Assembly (NCBI GenBank): GCA_023391335.1
Contig: JAEWBG010000112.1
Location: 55,501-119,500 of the forward strand
Direction of reading: 5' to 3'
DNA: 64,000 nt
Source: Pseudomonadota bacterium
GTDB taxonomy: Bacteria; Pseudomonadota; Gammaproteobacteria; Steroidobacterales; Steroidobacteraceae
Below, piece after piece: positions 52,061 to 61,618 of this stretch (the stretch's first letter is position 1; the number at the start of each line of letters is the position of its first letter). The notes under the pieces are model-generated. The model was not told the origin of the DNA, made no database searches, and saw nothing but the letters and a program-made list of their open reading frames with translations. A program made the position numbers and the translations under genes.

Positions 52061-53651
52061 ACCGCGCCGACAGGCCAACGCGAAGGCGCAGGCCAATGCC
52101 ATCTCGAAGATAGTCATCGTCGGTGGCGGCACGTCGGGATGGTTGGCCGCAGCCATGCTGGCTCACAATTTCGACTCCAACGTTTGCGAACTCGAGTTGG
52201 TGGAGTCGGAAGAACTCAGCACGATCGGCGTCGGCGAATCCATCGTGGCGCCGTTCGTAGGTCTGCTGCGACGATTGGGGATCGCGGAAGCGCCGTGGAT
52301 GCAAGCAACCGACGCGACCTACAAACTCGGAATTCAGTTCGTCGGCTGGTCTCGCCCTCACGCCAAATACTTTCATCCGTTCGGCACGATCGGCCAACCG
52401 ATCGATGACTACGACTTCTATCAGTGCTGGCTCAAGGCGCGCGCTGGCGGCGCAAGCTTTGCTCTACAGGACTTCTCGCCTTCCAGCGTCATGGCGCAGC
52501 ATGGCCGATTCTTTCCGCCACAACATGCTCGCGGCACGCCCATTGGCGGCGCGAGCTATGCCTATCATCTAGATGCGACCCGCATGGGTCGATTCTTGCG
52601 CAACATTACTGAAGCACGCGGATTGATACGAACCGAGGGACGCGTGGTGCAAGTCAACCGGCGTGAGGATGGATTCATCGATGCGCTGGTGCTTGCAGAC
52701 GGTCGAGAAATTCGCGGCGATTTTTTCATCGACTGTACGGGATTCAGCGCCCTGCTGATCGAGCGAACATTGGGCGCCAAGTTCATCGATTGGTCCCGCT
52801 ATCTGCCCTGCGATCGCGCCATTGCACTTAAAACGGACTCTAAAGGAACGCTGCCTCCTTTCACTCGTGCGAGTGCGCAAGGGCACGGATGGAGTTGGCG
52901 CATCCCCTTGCAGCAACGTACCAGTTACGGTTACGTATTCGCGAGCGCCTTCTGTTCAGATGCAACAGCACGCTCCACTCTGCTTCGCAGCCTGAATGGC
53001 GCGGTCAGCGAAGAGCCCAGGGTCATTCACTTCAAGGCAGGCCATCACGAGGCATTTTGGAAACACAATTGTCTGGCGCTCGGCTTAGCTGCTGGTTTTT
53101 TGGAGCCGCTTGAGTCCACGGCGATTCACCTCATGGCTCGCAGTATGCAGCTCTTCTTGGAGTGCTTTCCGGATCGACACTGCCATTCGGCACTGGCGGC
53201 GGAGTACAACCGGCGCATGCTGGCTGACTACGAGGAAGTTCGCGACTTCGTCATGCTGCACTATTGCACGACGAATCGAGACGACTCCGAGTTCTGGCGG
53301 CATTGTCGCCACGTGAAGCTGCCTGACTCGTTGCAGGCGCGACTAGAGCTATTCAAACAAAAAGGCGCCGTACCGCGCGCGTCCGACTGCCTGTTCCCGA
53401 ATTCAAGTTGGCAATCGATCTTCGATGGCATGGAGGTCATTCCACAGGCTCACTGCAGACGTGTCGATAATTTGACGATGGATGTCATCGTGGCGGCTCT
53501 GCACCGAGCGAAGAACGCCATCCATGGAATGGTCGCTCATCTCCCCCTGCATGAAGAGTTTCTCAGCGCAAGCCTCATGCCGACTGCCCATGCGATAGCT
53601 AAAAGCAATCGACCTCGCATTGTCTCCTCGAAGGCCCGTTCGCAAAAATGA
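52050..53651 (+). CDS. Tryptophan-halogenase-family flavoprotein
   Basis: A 533-residue flavin-dependent halogenase-like protein. The FAD fold is IVIVGGGTSGWLAAAMLA. The family signature WxWxIP is present as WSWRIP, and ESTAIHLM and GLAAGFLEPLE are typical. IGVGESIVAPF matches the segment before the catalytic lysine region, with TYKLGIQFVGW near residue 95 as a possible lysine. Halide specificity and substrate cannot be told; many members beside TonB receptors in this bacterial group have no known product. It overlaps the LysR gene by 11 bp and precedes a TonB receptor by 184 bp, a recurrent partnership. Confidence 0.85.
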   Translation: MTGEPRRQANAKAQANAISKIVIVGGGTSGWLAAAMLAHNFDSNVCELELVESEELSTIGVGESIVAPFVGLLRRLGIAEAPWMQATDATYKLGIQFVGWSRPHAKYFHPFGTIGQPIDDYDFYQCWLKARAGGASFALQDFSPSSVMAQHGRFFPPQHARGTPIGGASYAYHLDATRMGRFLRNITEARGLIRTEGRVVQVNRREDGFIDALVLADGREIRGDFFIDCTGFSALLIERTLGAKFIDWSRYLPCDRAIALKTDSKGTLPPFTRASAQGHGWSWRIPLQQRTSYGYVFASAFCSDATARSTLLRSLNGAVSEEPRVIHFKAGHHEAFWKHNCLALGLAAGFLEPLESTAIHLMARSMQLFLECFPDRHCHSALAAEYNRRMLADYEEVRDFVMLHYCTTNRDDSEFWRHCRHVKLPDSLQARLELFKQKGAVPRASDCLFPNSSWQSIFDGMEVIPQAHCRRVDNLTMDVIVAALHRAKNAIHGMVAHLPLHEEFLSASLMPTAHAIAKSNRPRIVSSKARSQK

Positions 53652-53662
53652 ATTCGTGCGCC

Positions 53663-53688
53663 GTGAGCTACTCAACGCAAGTGCTCAC
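53663..53688 (+). terminator. Hairpin after halogenase-like gene
   Basis: GTGAGC (53663-53668) pairs with GCTCAC (53683-53688) 12 bp after the stop codon. The 6-bp stem lacks a T-run, so a termination role is tentative. Confidence 0.3.
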
Positions 53689-53835
53689 GTCCGCGCGGTA
53701 GCAATGCACGATCGATCTGCGTCGCGTTAGATCAATTCGATGGTCTCGCCTGCTCTCGATCGTTCTTCTGCGCTCGGAGGGAGGTGCCGTTCGCTTGCTG
53801 CCCCACCTGACATTCAGTAGCAAAAGGCCGACCAC

Positions 53836-56800
53836 ATGAATATGAGATTGGGATTAAGACGCAAGCTCCTGGCAGCTACCCTGGCGACAGGCGCATTGAC
53901 CGTTGTCACCAACGTTGCTGTTGGTCAGACAGAAGAGTCGCTGGAGGAAATCGTCGTCACCGGCATTCGCGCATCGCTCGAGCGCTCCATGGATATCAAG
54001 CGCGACGCGGTAGGTGTCGTCGATGCGATCTCTGCCGAAGATATGGGCAAATTCCCGGACGCAAACCTTGCGGAGTCGGTGCAACGCATCAGCGGCGTTT
54101 CGATCGACCGAGTCAACGGCGAAGGATCTCAAGTGACGGTGCGCGGCTTCGGTGCCGCGGACAACATGGTGACGCTCAACGGTCGCACCATGCCAGCGGG
54201 CTTCACCTACGGTGGCGGCAGCGGTGCAGGCGGCACGTATGGCGGCGCCACGCGTGCGTTCGACTTCTCCAATCTCGCCTCCGAAAGCGTCAGCGGCGTC
54301 GAAGTGTTCAAGACCGGCAGGGCGAGCGTGGCCAGCGGCGGCATCGGCGCCACCATCAACGTCAAGACGCTGCGGCCGTTAGAAGCCGGAGAAACCAAAT
54401 TCAAGCTCTCGGGCAAAGGACTGCATGACACGACCAACAATGCGGGCAAGGACATCACGCCCGAATTGTCCGGCCTCGCCAATTGGGTCAACGCGAACAA
54501 CAATTTTGGCGTCAGCTTGTCCGGAAGCTACTCCGAAAGAGACTCGAGCATCGCCGGCGCTGCTGAGAACAACTGGAACATCGGCGTGTGGGACTCCGCT
54601 GCGATCGCCAATAATCAAAACAACTTGTACTCATGGACGCGCGATGCGAACGCCAACATCAGTGCGGTCATCGAAAACGCGCCCGACGACGGACAACTGT
54701 ATGCCCGGCCGAATGATTTTCGTTGGAGCTATTCCGATCGGCATCGCGAGCGCACCAATGCTCAGGCTACCGTGCAGTACGCGCCCTTCGATGACATGAC
54801 GCTCACTGTGGACTACACCTACGCGCAAGTGGATACGAAAGAACAGCGAGGTGAGTGGACGATTTGGTTTGCGAATGGATCAAGCGCCGATCACGTCGTG
54901 TTCGACGACGGCGCGGTTGCCACGCCCGTGCTCTACCACGAATCGGTCTCCGGCAAGGATATGGGGTACGAACAGCAGCTGCGTGAGCAAACGAACACCT
55001 TGGATTCGCTCGGATTCAACGCGGCTTGGCAAGTCAACGACAACTTGAAATTGAGCCTCGATGCGCATACCTCGAGCATGGAGAACCGCCCGAGCGGACC
55101 CGGGGACAGCGGTGAGATTGCGATCTCTCTCGGAGCTCCAGTCGGAACGTCGCAATGGGTGGATTTCAGCGGCGACCTGCCAGTCGGTGGTTACACATGG
55201 GCGGATGACGGCACGAAGAGTACGCGCGGCAACGCCAACGGAGTGCTGGATGAAGGCGACTTCGGCACTCAGCAAGGGCGAGTGTTCTACGCCGCACAGC
55301 TGATGGACATCGATCAAGTGAAGCTGGAGGGGTCATACGCCTTCGGCAGCACTAGCCGCTTGGATTTCGGAGTGGAGAGTCGCTCCGTGGATATGACGCA
55401 GCAGGCCTCGACTCGCCAAGTCAATCTCGGCACGTGGGGTGTAAACAATCCGGGTGAAATAGCCAATGACATTTACATGTTCAACATGGCAGCGCAGTAC
55501 AACGACTACAACATGCGCGATTCGTTCCAGTCTGGAGTGCGAGCGTTCGACGTTGCAGCACTGTGCGCGCATACCGTCAGTTTGTATCCGGGCGTAGATG
55601 CTGGAACGGGTCAGCAGTGGTTGTGCGAAACGGACAAGAACTACGCACAGGACAACCGCGTCAAAGAAGACATCTCCGGCGCGTACCTACAATATGCATA
55701 TAAGTTCGATATCGCCGCTCGACCAAGCAACGTGTTGCTCGGGCTGCGCTACGAGAAGACCGAACTCACGTCCACCGCGCTGATTCGCATGCCTCTGTAC
55801 CGTCCATGGCAAGACAACAACGATTTCCAAGTACTCGTTTACGACGACGCTGCAGGCAAGGTTCCTTACCGCGAAACCCATGACTACAGCAACGTTTTGC
55901 CCAGCCTCGACTTCGACGTGCGCATCACCGATGACCTCGTAGGCAGATTATCGGCGAGCAAGACTATTTCGCGTCCGAACTACGGCAATCTCTATGCGGG
56001 CGCGTCGAATTTTTCGCAGACCGACCCGACGTATCTAGGAGCGGTTCCGACAGCCAGCAGAACCAATCCGAGCTTGTTGCCGCTCGAGTCCACCAATGTG
56101 GACTTGTCATTCGAGTGGTACTACAACGACTCGAGCTATGTTTCCGTCGGCCTGTTCAACAAGGACATCAAGAACTTCATCGGTACGGGACAGGCGATGG
56201 AGAGTCACTATGGCATGCAAGACGTGAGCACAGGACCTCGCGTAGAAGCTGCGGCTGCTGCACTCAAAAACATGGGCGTCACGGTCGACAATACGTCTTT
56301 GTTCGTGATGACCGCAATTCTCGATAACCCTGCAGCATTTCCGAACGGCGCTGCCGAGTTCGTCCGAGATGCGGCCGTTCCAAGTCAGGTCGACGCCAAC
56401 TTTGCCATCGCCGTGGCGCGCGACTATGACATCAACGTACACGCCGATGATCCTGAAGCGGTGTGGATGACATCCTTCCCTGTCAACAACAAGGAAGCGT
56501 CGATCAATGGCGTGGAACTCGCCCTTCAGCACTTCTTCGGGGACAGCGGTTTCGGTGTGCAGGCGAACTACACGATCGTGCACGGCGATGTCGAATTCGA
56601 CGACCTAGCTCCTCCGACGCAGCCGCAGTTTGCGTTGCTAGGGCTAAGCGATACCGCGAACGCCGTGTTGATCTATGAAAAGTACGGCTTGCAGACACGT
56701 CTCGCCTTCAACTGGCGCGATGAGTTCTTACGCCAAACGAACCAAGGCGGCTCGGCCAACCCGGTGTACGTTGATGCGTACTATCAGGTTGACCTCAGCG

Positions 56801-56955
56801 TCGGATATGAAGTGAACGAGCACCTGCGCGTGTTTTTCGAAGGACTCAATCTCACTGAAGAGAATGTGCGCTGGCACGCCCGTTCCGATCGCATGACGCA
56901 GTACTTAGAAGACTTGGGCGCTCGCTACCAAGTGGGAGTCAACTACACCTTCTGA
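53836..56955 (+). CDS. TonB-dependent receptor (Xanthomonas/Caulobacter type), downstream of halogenase-like gene
   Basis: A 1039-residue outer-membrane receptor. A signal peptide (LLAATLATGALTVVTNVAVG) is followed by EEIVVTGIRASLERSM, a plug with DMGKFPDANLAESVQRISGV and VTVRGFGAADNMVTLNGR, and a large barrel that ends in VGVNYTF. A Gly-rich loop (GGGSGAGGTYGG) sits in the plug. It belongs to the same broad family as the receptor at 14242 but is clearly diverged. The ligand may be whatever the neighbouring flavoprotein acts on; this is only a context guess. ATG 53836 has a weak AAGG upstream, and ATG 53842 is possible. A bidirectional hairpin follows. Confidence 0.9.
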   Translation: MNMRLGLRRKLLAATLATGALTVVTNVAVGQTEESLEEIVVTGIRASLERSMDIKRDAVGVVDAISAEDMGKFPDANLAESVQRISGVSIDRVNGEGSQVTVRGFGAADNMVTLNGRTMPAGFTYGGGSGAGGTYGGATRAFDFSNLASESVSGVEVFKTGRASVASGGIGATINVKTLRPLEAGETKFKLSGKGLHDTTNNAGKDITPELSGLANWVNANNNFGVSLSGSYSERDSSIAGAAENNWNIGVWDSAAIANNQNNLYSWTRDANANISAVIENAPDDGQLYARPNDFRWSYSDRHRERTNAQATVQYAPFDDMTLTVDYTYAQVDTKEQRGEWTIWFANGSSADHVVFDDGAVATPVLYHESVSGKDMGYEQQLREQTNTLDSLGFNAAWQVNDNLKLSLDAHTSSMENRPSGPGDSGEIAISLGAPVGTSQWVDFSGDLPVGGYTWADDGTKSTRGNANGVLDEGDFGTQQGRVFYAAQLMDIDQVKLEGSYAFGSTSRLDFGVESRSVDMTQQASTRQVNLGTWGVNNPGEIANDIYMFNMAAQYNDYNMRDSFQSGVRAFDVAALCAHTVSLYPGVDAGTGQQWLCETDKNYAQDNRVKEDISGAYLQYAYKFDIAARPSNVLLGLRYEKTELTSTALIRMPLYRPWQDNNDFQVLVYDDAAGKVPYRETHDYSNVLPSLDFDVRITDDLVGRLSASKTISRPNYGNLYAGASNFSQTDPTYLGAVPTASRTNPSLLPLESTNVDLSFEWYYNDSSYVSVGLFNKDIKNFIGTGQAMESHYGMQDVSTGPRVEAAAAALKNMGVTVDNTSLFVMTAILDNPAAFPNGAAEFVRDAAVPSQVDANFAIAVARDYDINVHADDPEAVWMTSFPVNNKEASINGVELALQHFFGDSGFGVQANYTIVHGDVEFDDLAPPTQPQFALLGLSDTANAVLIYEKYGLQTRLAFNWRDEFLRQTNQGGSANPVYVDAYYQVDLSVGYEVNEHLRVFFEGLNLTEENVRWHARSDRMTQYLEDLGARYQVGVNYTF

Positions 56956-56971
56956 TCGTCGGCGCAAGTCT

Positions 56972-56993
56972 GGTGGGCTATGGATGGCCCACC
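56972..56993. terminator. Bidirectional hairpin between convergent receptor genes
   Basis: GGTGGGC (56972-56978) and GCCCACC (56987-56993) form a perfect 7-bp stem with an 8-base loop, 17 bp after one receptor stop and 43 bp before the stop of the convergent one. This is a likely shared terminator. Confidence 0.55.
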
Positions 56994-57035
56994 GGATGAG
57001 CGCATTCCACTGTCGCGATCGCGAATGCTCTGGAC

Positions 57036-59753
57036 CTAGAACCTTGCTCGTATCGTGCCCGCCACCTCTCTCGGGGCCGAAAACGTGCTCTCGGCCAGCC
57101 CGAACCCCACGCTCGAGTTGCCAGAGATTCGGTAGCGCTCATTTGTTAGGTTCGTCACTGATAACGACAACTCCCAGCGTTGATCGACTGTCAGGTACGA
57201 CGCGCGCGCATTGGCGACGCCGTATGCAGGCTGTGTGAGGCGCGGATCGTTGAAGACATCCTGATACACCGTGTCTCTATAGATGTAATCGCCACGCACT
57301 GTGAATGAGCCAACTCGCGTATCGAGCTCGTATTGCAGGCCCGCGGAGACTGTCCATTCCGGTGCTTTCACCAGCTGTTTGTCGAGCGTCAGCGCTGGAC
57401 GCAACGTCGCGAATTGCGGATCGAGACGTGTGTACGCGCCATCCAAGTAGCCAGCCGAAAGATTCAGATCCAATCCGCGCGCCATGCGGGCGGCGATCTC
57501 GAGCTCGGCGCCCGTGATGCGCGCAGCACCGGCGTTCCGGACAAAATTCTGCGGCGTCGCATTAATCGACAACTGCATATCGCGATACTGGTTATAGAAG
57601 ATCGCGGCATTCGCAATCATGCGGCCGTCGAGCCAACGCGTCTTCGCACCGAGTTCATAGCTATCCACGATCTCCGGATCGTAGCGACTCACTTCATCGC
57701 TATTCACGAGCGGACGTCCGTTGAAACCGCCGCTCTTAAAGCCGCGTGCATAAGATAGATACAGCAATGCATCCGAACTCGCCTGCCATTCCATGCCGAG
57801 CTTTGGCGTCAATTCGGTCGTGGAAGTACTAAACGATTGAGGCGCGTTCTCTGCGCCCACTATGTAGACGCCGCTGGCACGTTTGCGGTGTTCGAGTTCG
57901 ATGTCTTTTTCATCGCGCGTCCAGCGCATCCCCGCTGTCACGCTCCAATGTTCACTCAGCCGATGCGTTCCCTGTCCGAAAACGGCAATAGAGCGATTAC
58001 GTACATGCGTATAAAGATCCACATCCAAATCTGTGAGCACGTTGTTGTCGTGGAATGCAGAGCCGCCAAATCGCAACGAAGCGGGACACTCGGCAATAGG
58101 TCGAGGATTTGCGCCTGGGAGTCCACACCAAGTTTCGTTGGGCGCCAAGTTCAACGCCTCCAGCGCCTGGTAGAGACCCGGCACGAGCAGCGCTCTGCCC
58201 TGCTCCGTCGATTGTTCGTGAAAGAAGTAAACACCGCTCACCCAATCGATCGCGTGATCAACATTCGAACCGGACCACTGCAGCTCTTGGCTGATTTGCT
58301 CTTGCCGATCGTTGTTGTACGTTTCGCGAAACCTGAAGGGCGTGTTGTCGCCATCGCGCGCGAATTCGGCTGAGAGACTGCGCCACGCCGAGATGGATCG
58401 CAGCGATGTGCTGCCGATGCCAGTGTCCACAACGAGCGTCGCACCATCCGAATCCAGATTGTTGATGCTGCGCCCGCTCGCATACGTCGCGTCGATATTG
58501 CCTGTGAGCCATGCTGGATTCACCGTGTTTGATCCGTCAGGCGCGGCGATGCCCAGTGTCGGCGCGACGAGCGAGTTATAAAGATTCATGAACGGCATAC
58601 CGCCGCGAGCGACATCGACCAACGTCAACGGTGCGGATCCTTGGCGTACGCGCGTCGTGTCGAAAATGAATCGTCCCGCCAATCGTTCTGAAGCATGCCA
58701 CGCGAGTTGTGCGCGCGCAGTCGTCGCATCCTTGTCGCCAAGTTGCGCGCCATCTGTGAGTCGCGTTTCGTAGCCGTCGCGGCGCGTGGTTGCGGCACTG
58801 ATCCGCGTCGCAAGCGTTTCTGTGATGGGCAGATTGAGCGTGGCTCTCACCTCGCGACGGCTCAACTCTCCCGCCGTCAGCGAGATCTCTCCGCCAGTGG
58901 ACGAATCCGGCTCCCGCGAACTCACGAGTACGGCGCCACCGATCGTGTTGCGGCCGAAAAGCGTGCCCTGAGGCCCGCGCAGCACTTGAATCTGATCGAC
59001 GTCCAATAAGTCCATGACGCCGCCGATGGATCGGCCGAGGTAGACGCCATCCAGGTACACCGCGACACCCGGATCCGAAAAGATGGCGAAGTCGTTCTGT
59101 CCGACGCCACGAATGAAGATCGTTGCGTTGTAAGCTGCGCCGCTCAGCGGCGCAGTGCCATCGAACTGCAGATTCGGAACGAACTGGGTCAGCGAGTCGG
59201 TCGACATCACCGAGCGAGCTTGGAGTTCTTCCGCGCTCAGCGCAGTGACTGCAACCGGCGTCATTTGCAGATTTTCGGTGCGCCTGCGAGCCGTCACTCT
59301 CACCTCGTCCAACTCGAGCGCGCTATTCGCATGGTGAGAACTGCGCCAAAGCGGGTTCTTTTCGAACGGTCGAGGTGATTTATCAGAGCGCGATCGCGCA
59401 TTCGAAGTCGACGCGCTGCTGCTCTCCCCGCTTCGCTTGCGAACCACAATCGTATTCGCGTTAATGAACTCGTATTCGAGTGGGGTGTCGAGGAGTAGTC
59501 GATCGAGTGCCGCCGTCAGCTCGAACGACCCGACCAGTTGAGGTGCTTGCAGTCCTTGTGCTGCGTCCGAGTAAAAGACGATCTGCAGACCCGCCGTTTG
59601 CGCAAGCTGATTGAGCGCATCGGCAAGCGGTTGTGCCGCGAGATCGAGTTGCAGCACTCTTTGCTTAGGTGCAGTAGCCGTCGGTGCAGCCAGTGCAGCG
59701 CACGAAAGCAGCGTGCCGAACAATGACAACGCTAGCCAACGGGCCGGATGCAT
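57036..59753 (-). CDS. TonB-dependent receptor with STN signalling domain
   Basis: A 905-residue receptor from ATG 59751-59753, which starts a clean signal peptide (WLALSLFGTLLSCAALAA); an 81-codon upstream extension overlaps the divergent sigma-factor promoter and is rejected. The N-terminal STN domain (about residues 31-110, LDLAAQPLADALNQLAQTAG) is the periplasmic signalling module of transducers such as FecA. A linker of about 40 residues follows, then ELDEVRVTARRRTE, a plug with IFIRGVGQNDFAIFSDPG and VLRGPQGTLFGRNTIGG, and the barrel ending TIRARF. It lies divergent from a FecI/FecR pair that it should control. A decayed fragment of a paralogue is at 42715-42880. Confidence 0.9.
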   Translation of the reverse strand: MHPARWLALSLFGTLLSCAALAAPTATAPKQRVLQLDLAAQPLADALNQLAQTAGLQIVFYSDAAQGLQAPQLVGSFELTAALDRLLLDTPLEYEFINANTIVVRKRSGESSSASTSNARSRSDKSPRPFEKNPLWRSSHHANSALELDEVRVTARRRTENLQMTPVAVTALSAEELQARSVMSTDSLTQFVPNLQFDGTAPLSGAAYNATIFIRGVGQNDFAIFSDPGVAVYLDGVYLGRSIGGVMDLLDVDQIQVLRGPQGTLFGRNTIGGAVLVSSREPDSSTGGEISLTAGELSRREVRATLNLPITETLATRISAATTRRDGYETRLTDGAQLGDKDATTARAQLAWHASERLAGRFIFDTTRVRQGSAPLTLVDVARGGMPFMNLYNSLVAPTLGIAAPDGSNTVNPAWLTGNIDATYASGRSINNLDSDGATLVVDTGIGSTSLRSISAWRSLSAEFARDGDNTPFRFRETYNNDRQEQISQELQWSGSNVDHAIDWVSGVYFFHEQSTEQGRALLVPGLYQALEALNLAPNETWCGLPGANPRPIAECPASLRFGGSAFHDNNVLTDLDVDLYTHVRNRSIAVFGQGTHRLSEHWSVTAGMRWTRDEKDIELEHRKRASGVYIVGAENAPQSFSTSTTELTPKLGMEWQASSDALLYLSYARGFKSGGFNGRPLVNSDEVSRYDPEIVDSYELGAKTRWLDGRMIANAAIFYNQYRDMQLSINATPQNFVRNAGAARITGAELEIAARMARGLDLNLSAGYLDGAYTRLDPQFATLRPALTLDKQLVKAPEWTVSAGLQYELDTRVGSFTVRGDYIYRDTVYQDVFNDPRLTQPAYGVANARASYLTVDQRWELSLSVTNLTNERYRISGNSSVGFGLAESTFSAPREVAGTIRARF

Positions 59754-59946
59754 CGTCTGCAGTTGTCTAGTGTGGTAGGCGCTTCGGCCACTAAGCATCG
59801 AGGAGCGGCGAGGCGAATTCTTCGGATGTTGGTTCGACGCACAACGCAGCTGACATATCGCCTGGGAAAAAAGCCAATCGGATGAGTACCCCATTTCACG
59901 CGCTGGATCATCATACTCTTCAAGCATCGGGCGAGAACCCCCGAAA

Positions 59947-60474
59947 TTGAACAAGCGCGTATCCAAACTTTCTGGTGACCAAGCAACGGCCGGCAATGAT
60001 GCCGAGCAGTACTACACCGAACTGCACCGGTTCCTGGTGCGCCGGCTGCGTGGTTCGCAGCATGCACAGGATCTCGCACAGGAGGCCTATCTGCGGCTGC
60101 TGCGCGTCGAACGAGTCGAGTTGGTTCGTCAGCCGCGCGCTTACCTGTATCGGATTGCAGTGAATTTGGTATCCGAATTCCGGCTGCGCGCTCAGCGCGA
60201 GCCCATCACCTACGACTCGGAAACGCTGGAGCAGCTCGCCGAAATAGCGGGCGTCGAGTCCCCGGGCGAGGCGGAACGCGCTGTCGAAGCGCAGCAAATG
60301 GAGGTACTCCTCGAGCAGTTGCCTCCGCTCTACCGAGCAATCTTTTTGCTGCGTAAGCGCGATGGCCTGTCCTATCAGGAAATCGCTCAGCAATTGGATA
60401 TCTCCGTGCATACGGTCAAGAAATATCTCGCGCGTGCCGTTGCGAAGTGCCGGCATGCGAATTGGTCTGAATAG
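59947..60474 (+). CDS. ECF sigma factor (FecI type)
   Basis: A 175-residue sigma-70-family ECF factor. Region 2 includes LHRFLVRRLRGSQHAQDLAQ and AYLRLLRV, and region 4 includes LPPLYRAIFLLRKRDGLSYQ, EIAQQLDISVHTVKKYL. No in-frame ATG exists near the start, so TTG 59947 is used. The next gene, fecR-like, starts 12 bp after its stop. By analogy with FecI it directs transcription of the flanking receptor gene(s) when released by FecR. Confidence 0.87.
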   Translation: MNKRVSKLSGDQATAGNDAEQYYTELHRFLVRRLRGSQHAQDLAQEAYLRLLRVERVELVRQPRAYLYRIAVNLVSEFRLRAQREPITYDSETLEQLAEIAGVESPGEAERAVEAQQMEVLLEQLPPLYRAIFLLRKRDGLSYQEIAQQLDISVHTVKKYLARAVAKCRHANWSE

Positions 60475-60486
60475 GTCGTCACCATC

Positions 60487-61530
60487 GTGAGTGCATCCAG
60501 AAACATATCGACGGACGAGCGCATCGCAGAACAGGCTGCGCTTTGGCTGATCGATCTTGAAGAAAACGAAGCGGATTTGAGCGCATTTGCATCATGGCTG
60601 CAGGCGTCGCCGCGTCACGTTGAGGAGTTTTTGTTGGTCTCAGCGGTCTGGCGGGCTGCGGATCGAATCGACGCAGCACGCCGCATCGAGGTCGATCAGC
60701 TCATCGCTCAAGCACGCGACAACGTCAAGCGGCTCGATGAAGAGTCAACGAGTTTGCACGTCTTCAATATTCGCCAGCGGATGCGGAGCGCTTTGCACAG
60801 CAGATTGACCGCCGTGGTCGCGCTAGTTGCCGTTGCCTTTGCCGCGTACGTGGGTCTTCACGACAACTCACTGCAGTATCGCACCGGCATTGGCGAGCAG
60901 CGCGTCGTCAAATTAGCGGACGGATCCATCGTCACGCTCAATACGCGATCGAAAATCAAAGTCCGTCTTGAAGCACAGCAGCGCATCGTCGAACTCACCG
61001 ACGGCGAGGCGCTATTCGAAGTTGCGCATGACCCAAATCGACCCTTCCGCGTAATCGCGGGCGTCACGACAGTCAAAGCCGTCGGCACTCAGTTCGACGT
61101 CAATCGGGCGGCGCAGTCCACGACCGTCGCCGTGGTTCAAGGCATCGTTGAGCTGAGTTCAGCGATGAATGCATCCAGTGGCCAAGCCGAAGGGGCGCAA
61201 AACCGGCCCGAGCGTTTGGTCGCCGGCGAGCAAGCGCGCGTGTCGGCGCAAGGCGAACTGCTGCAGCATTCCGCGGCGCAGCTCGATCGAGTTACAGCAT
61301 GGCGCGAGCGCAAACTGATCTTCCGCAACGAGCCGCTGACTTCCATCGTCGCTGAATTCAATCGCTACAACGAGGCGCAGTTGCGCGTCGACGGCGATGT
61401 GACCGGCGCACGGCTCATCAGCGGTGTGTTCGAAGCCGATAACCCTGGCGCGTTGATCGCGTTCCTGCAACGCGATCCCAAGCTTTCGATCGAATCTCGC
61501 GGCGAAACCATCGTTATCCGCGGCCCCTAA
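60487..61530 (+). CDS. FecR-type anti-sigma/sigma-regulator protein
   Basis: A 347-residue inner-membrane protein. A cytoplasmic DUF4880-like segment (AEQAALWLIDLEENEADLSA, ASWLQASPRHVEEF) is followed by one membrane helix at about 107-125 (LTAVVALVAVAFAAYVG) and the periplasmic FecR domain (GIGEQRVVKLADGSIVTLNT, DGEALFEVAHDPNRPF, VGTQFDVNR). The C-terminal STN-like segment ends SRGETIVIRG. Start GTG 60487. It should relay the signal from the STN domain of the divergent receptor to the FecI-type factor. Confidence 0.88.
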   Translation: MSASRNISTDERIAEQAALWLIDLEENEADLSAFASWLQASPRHVEEFLLVSAVWRAADRIDAARRIEVDQLIAQARDNVKRLDEESTSLHVFNIRQRMRSALHSRLTAVVALVAVAFAAYVGLHDNSLQYRTGIGEQRVVKLADGSIVTLNTRSKIKVRLEAQQRIVELTDGEALFEVAHDPNRPFRVIAGVTTVKAVGTQFDVNRAAQSTTVAVVQGIVELSSAMNASSGQAEGAQNRPERLVAGEQARVSAQGELLQHSAAQLDRVTAWRERKLIFRNEPLTSIVAEFNRYNEAQLRVDGDVTGARLISGVFEADNPGALIAFLQRDPKLSIESRGETIVIRGP

Positions 61531-61618
61531 CCGCAGCACGACTGTCGGTTCGGGACGAATTACATCGATGGAAATGTACACGGGGAGCATCTGCTCCGAT
61601 TCCTATAAGGGGGTTGTC

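Noticed and set aside
52050..53651. Assignment of a defined halogenated product pathway
   Set aside because: No biosynthetic gene cluster (NRPS, PKS or tryptophan-modifying enzymes) is nearby; only the family is supported.
59754..59996. 81-codon N-terminal extension of the STN receptor
   Set aside because: It overlaps the divergent sigma-factor start and promoter, and the real signal peptide begins at ATG 59753.
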